Source: Halospina denitrificans (GTDB lineage Bacteria > Pseudomonadota > Gammaproteobacteria > Pseudomonadales > Oleiphilaceae). From it: a stretch of DNA of 64,000 nucleotides. The position numbers and the translations under genes were made by a program. Shown here piece by piece: positions 62,354 through 64,000 of the stretch. The stretch's first letter is position 1; each line of letters opens with the position of its first letter. The notes below the pieces were generated by a model. That model was given only the letters and a program-made list of their open reading frames with translations, ran no database searches and was not told the DNA's origin. The DNA is taken from the NCBI RefSeq assembly GCF_004364635.1, contig NZ_SOAX01000004.1, positions 186,001-250,000 on the forward strand, written 5' to 3'.

Positions 62354-62414
62354 AACGAGGTTCCTTTCTGTCCACAGGTCCGGTTATCGGAAAAAGGCGC
62401 TCAAGTATCAGGCG

Positions 62415-63419
62415 TCAGCAATGGCAAGTAAAGTCTCGCTCCAGACGCTGGCAGGTCTCGCTCGGCAATTCCCCGAAGTAGTTCCGGTAGTGCGCGGCGA
62501 ACCGGCTCATGTGCTGGAATCCATAAGTCGAGGCATGCCAGGCAATCGAATGGCGGCGCTCCGTGTCCCTGAGGAGGGCCAGCCTGACCCGGATCAGGTG
62601 GCAGGCGCGGAAATAGGCATAGGGCGTGCAGTCAAGGTTGCGCTCGAACGCGTAGTAGAGGCCCCTGGCGCTCATGTGAGCCACGTCACAGACGGCATCA
62701 AGGTGGTATTCGCTGGCGGGAAGCTGCAGCAGGTAGTCCATGGCGCGCAGGACTCTCGGGTCCATAACCTCGGGTCCCGAAGGCGCTGCCCGTTCCTCAG
62801 GGTCAATCCCGAAAAGCTGCAGGAACTCCCCGCGAATGCGTTCAAGCAGGCGAAGCTTGGCGGTGTAACCCAGTCCGTGGTGGAGCCGGTAAGGGATGGA
62901 TTCCATCAGAACCTGAGCACAGTCGGCCAGACCCTTGCCATCCTCTGACTGAAGCACGTCCTGGATACGACGCCGTACACCCTCAGACTCAACACTGAAC
63001 CGCAACACCAACAGTTCGCAGTCCGCCGAAAACTGCCATGTCTGGTCACTCTTCGGAAGCAGAAAGAAAGGCCCGTTCCGCCCCTGGACGGCAGCAGGGT
63101 ACTGCTCCAGACGGGCCCGACCACGCAAGGGAATGACGCACCCGAAAAAATCCTCATTCCAGAACTCGGCCATGACGGGCTGGCCACACGTCACATACCC
63201 CACCCGTGCTGGCCCCGACACAAGAGTAGCAAGGCACCCGTCACCGCCCGAGGGCTCGTCTGCAAGTTCACGGATCCGGGGGTCCCGCACCAACGAGCCC
63301 AACAGATGCTCCATCCGACTGACTGAGGCCCCAATACAGCGGGCATGACCAATCAGCGGTAGCCGAAGCAACCTATCACTGTGACGGGAATGTGCGGGCG
63401 GACTGGTGAAGGCCAACAA
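62415..63419 (-). CDS. AraC-family transcriptional regulator
   Basis: A regulator of up to 334 residues. The C-terminal AraC domain has 'YHLDAVCDVAHMSARGLYYAFERNLDCTPYAYFRACHLIRVRLAL' followed by 'SIAWHASTYGFQHMSRFAAHYRNYFGELPSE'. The N-terminal half reads as a cupin-like ligand domain ('VMAEFWNEDFFGCVIPLRGRARLEQYPA'). The upstream end is uncertain: the longest frame begins at a TTG (63419), and an ATG at 63314 is alternative. Its effector is unknown. No target gene can be assigned. Confidence 0.82.
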   Translation of the reverse strand: MLAFTSPPAHSRHSDRLLRLPLIGHARCIGASVSRMEHLLGSLVRDPRIRELADEPSGGDGCLATLVSGPARVGYVTCGQPVMAEFWNEDFFGCVIPLRGRARLEQYPAAVQGRNGPFFLLPKSDQTWQFSADCELLVLRFSVESEGVRRRIQDVLQSEDGKGLADCAQVLMESIPYRLHHGLGYTAKLRLLERIRGEFLQLFGIDPEERAAPSGPEVMDPRVLRAMDYLLQLPASEYHLDAVCDVAHMSARGLYYAFERNLDCTPYAYFRACHLIRVRLALLRDTERRHSIAWHASTYGFQHMSRFAAHYRNYFGELPSETCQRLERDFTCHC

Positions 63420-63623
63420 GTCGCGACTACCTCCGGGGCACGGGAACGAATAACCATACAGAAGTTAGGGTTATTCATGATATTGAACAATGATTTTTAT
63501 CAACACAACAGAAAGGCCTCAGAGAGGAGCTCTAATAGTCTTTTGAATTTACAGGATTTAATAGTTAACGGATTGCGTATTGCGATAGGCGGGGATGGCG
63601 ATTTTGGGGAGGAAGTGAACACC

Positions 63624-63648
63624 GGAGGGAATGCGTCAGCATCCCTCC
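63624..63648. other. GC-rich hairpin in the region before the last gene
   Basis: GGAGGG with ATGC/GCAT and CCCTCC forms a short hairpin with a one-base bulge about 20 bases before the end of the minus-strand gene at 63669. There is no clear T-run for either strand, so it is only a possible terminator. The 250 bases from 63420 are A/T-rich and hold no convincing gene. Confidence 0.3.
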
Positions 63649-63668
63649 TTTGCGGGCAACACCGGCGG

Positions 63669-64000
63669 TTATTTAGTAGCTGACAGGCCCACCATCAGCA
63701 GCCGCTTCTCCAGGCGGCTGTGGAAGTTATCGGGTTCCGACAGCCCCATGCGCTCCAGCAGGCGGAGCTGCTCCGCATCCGGCTGGGGCGCCCTGAGCGC
63801 CTGCAGCAAAAGCCCGATCTTTCCTTTGGTGCTGCCTCCCTTTGCCTTGAGCGCTTTCAGGGCCTTGCCCAGCTTGAGCTCGTCATCGGTGAAGTCACAA
63901 CCAAACGGGAATCGCGGGAACAGGTCGTGGGACTGTTGGAACGCCCCGATGACAGCCTCGATTCGCTCCGGAGTGTTGTTCCGGAACTCTGCTGGCACTT
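63669..64000 (-). CDS. C-terminal part of a probable acetyl-CoA hydrolase/transferase-family protein (partial)
   Basis: About 110 C-terminal residues are visible; the frame is open to the window edge, so the start lies beyond. 'FPFGCDFTDDELKLGKALKALKAKGG' recalls the C-terminal tail of large proteobacterial acetyl-CoA hydrolase/transferase family proteins (a DFTxxE...ALxxLK pattern). I base this on resemblance only, and the catalytic part is not in view, so treat it as a suggestion. Confidence 0.35.
   Translation of the reverse strand, partial: VPAEFRNNTPERIEAVIGAFQQSHDLFPRFPFGCDFTDDELKLGKALKALKAKGGSTKGKIGLLLQALRAPQPDAEQLRLLERMGLSEPDNFHSRLEKRLLMVGLSATK

Overview
The window reads as one stretch of a gammaproteobacterial chromosome of about 60% GC by eye, most like Marinobacter or a relative. 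That placement is inferred from gene content, not from a marker-gene comparison. The supporting content is a PanP-type aspartate decarboxylase, rubredoxin beside an AlkT-like reductase, ubiC-ubiA next to phoB-phoR, a Gac/Rsm-type regulatory RNA, and a PA2778/PA2779-type pair. A glycine-to-betaine methylation operon (gsmt-sdmt) points to a salt-stressed or halophilic lifestyle. I see no rRNA, tRNA, CRISPR array, transposase or phage genes.

Layout. 1-9.5 kb: 3' part of an AidB-like acyl-CoA dehydrogenase, DUF503, a small lipoprotein, panP, a PiT phosphate transporter, and an adjacent diguanylate cyclase and EAL phosphodiesterase. 9.5-16.1 kb: tesB, rubredoxin reductase and rubredoxin (the latter a TTG-start gene of 55 codons), hpt, ubiC-ubiA, and phoB-phoR with a PHO box. 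16.1-16.6 kb: a perfect GacA-type upstream site followed by a GGA-rich non-coding RNA with a strong terminator. 16.7-23.9 kb: a methyltransferase, selU, mscS, a YbaK-like deacylase, a UbiH/UbiF-family hydroxylase, hinT, phoU, yciA and a PEP-CTERM protein.

24.2-33.8 kb: an aerobic-type cobalamin corrin-ring cluster (cobG, cobM, cobL, cobK, cobJ, cobI, cobH, cbiD). A cobalamin riboswitch precedes cbiD, and an ABC-2 type transporter is translationally coupled to cbiD. 34-45 kb: a MerR regulator, two tandem ferritin-like hydrolases, a fatty acid hydroxylase family protein, AraC and TauE proteins, HIT and DJ-1/PfpI proteins, an antiporter, and a ParD-like/zeta toxin module. 45-52 kb: envelope proteins, pncA-pncB with a DksA-like gene, and a structured leader before gsmt-sdmt. 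52-64 kb: fetAB-like ABC genes with an SprT-like protease, the PA2779/PA2778 pair, a DUF523/DUF1722 protein, a Sel1 lipoprotein, an acyl-CoA synthetase, a flavin monooxygenase, an SPFH/NfeD pair, an AraC regulator, and the C-terminal end of a probable acetyl-CoA hydrolase-family protein.

The most unusual signal is a family of five intergenic palindromic elements of 111-128 bp. They share a conserved 53-54 bp core but have copy-specific arms of 29-37 bp. Each pair of arms is perfectly or almost perfectly complementary within a copy, while the arms are largely unrelated between copies. This is the reverse of a normal MITE and implies that the flanks are re-copied in inverted orientation, or are otherwise forced to match. 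Three of the five copies sit inside the cobalamin cluster.
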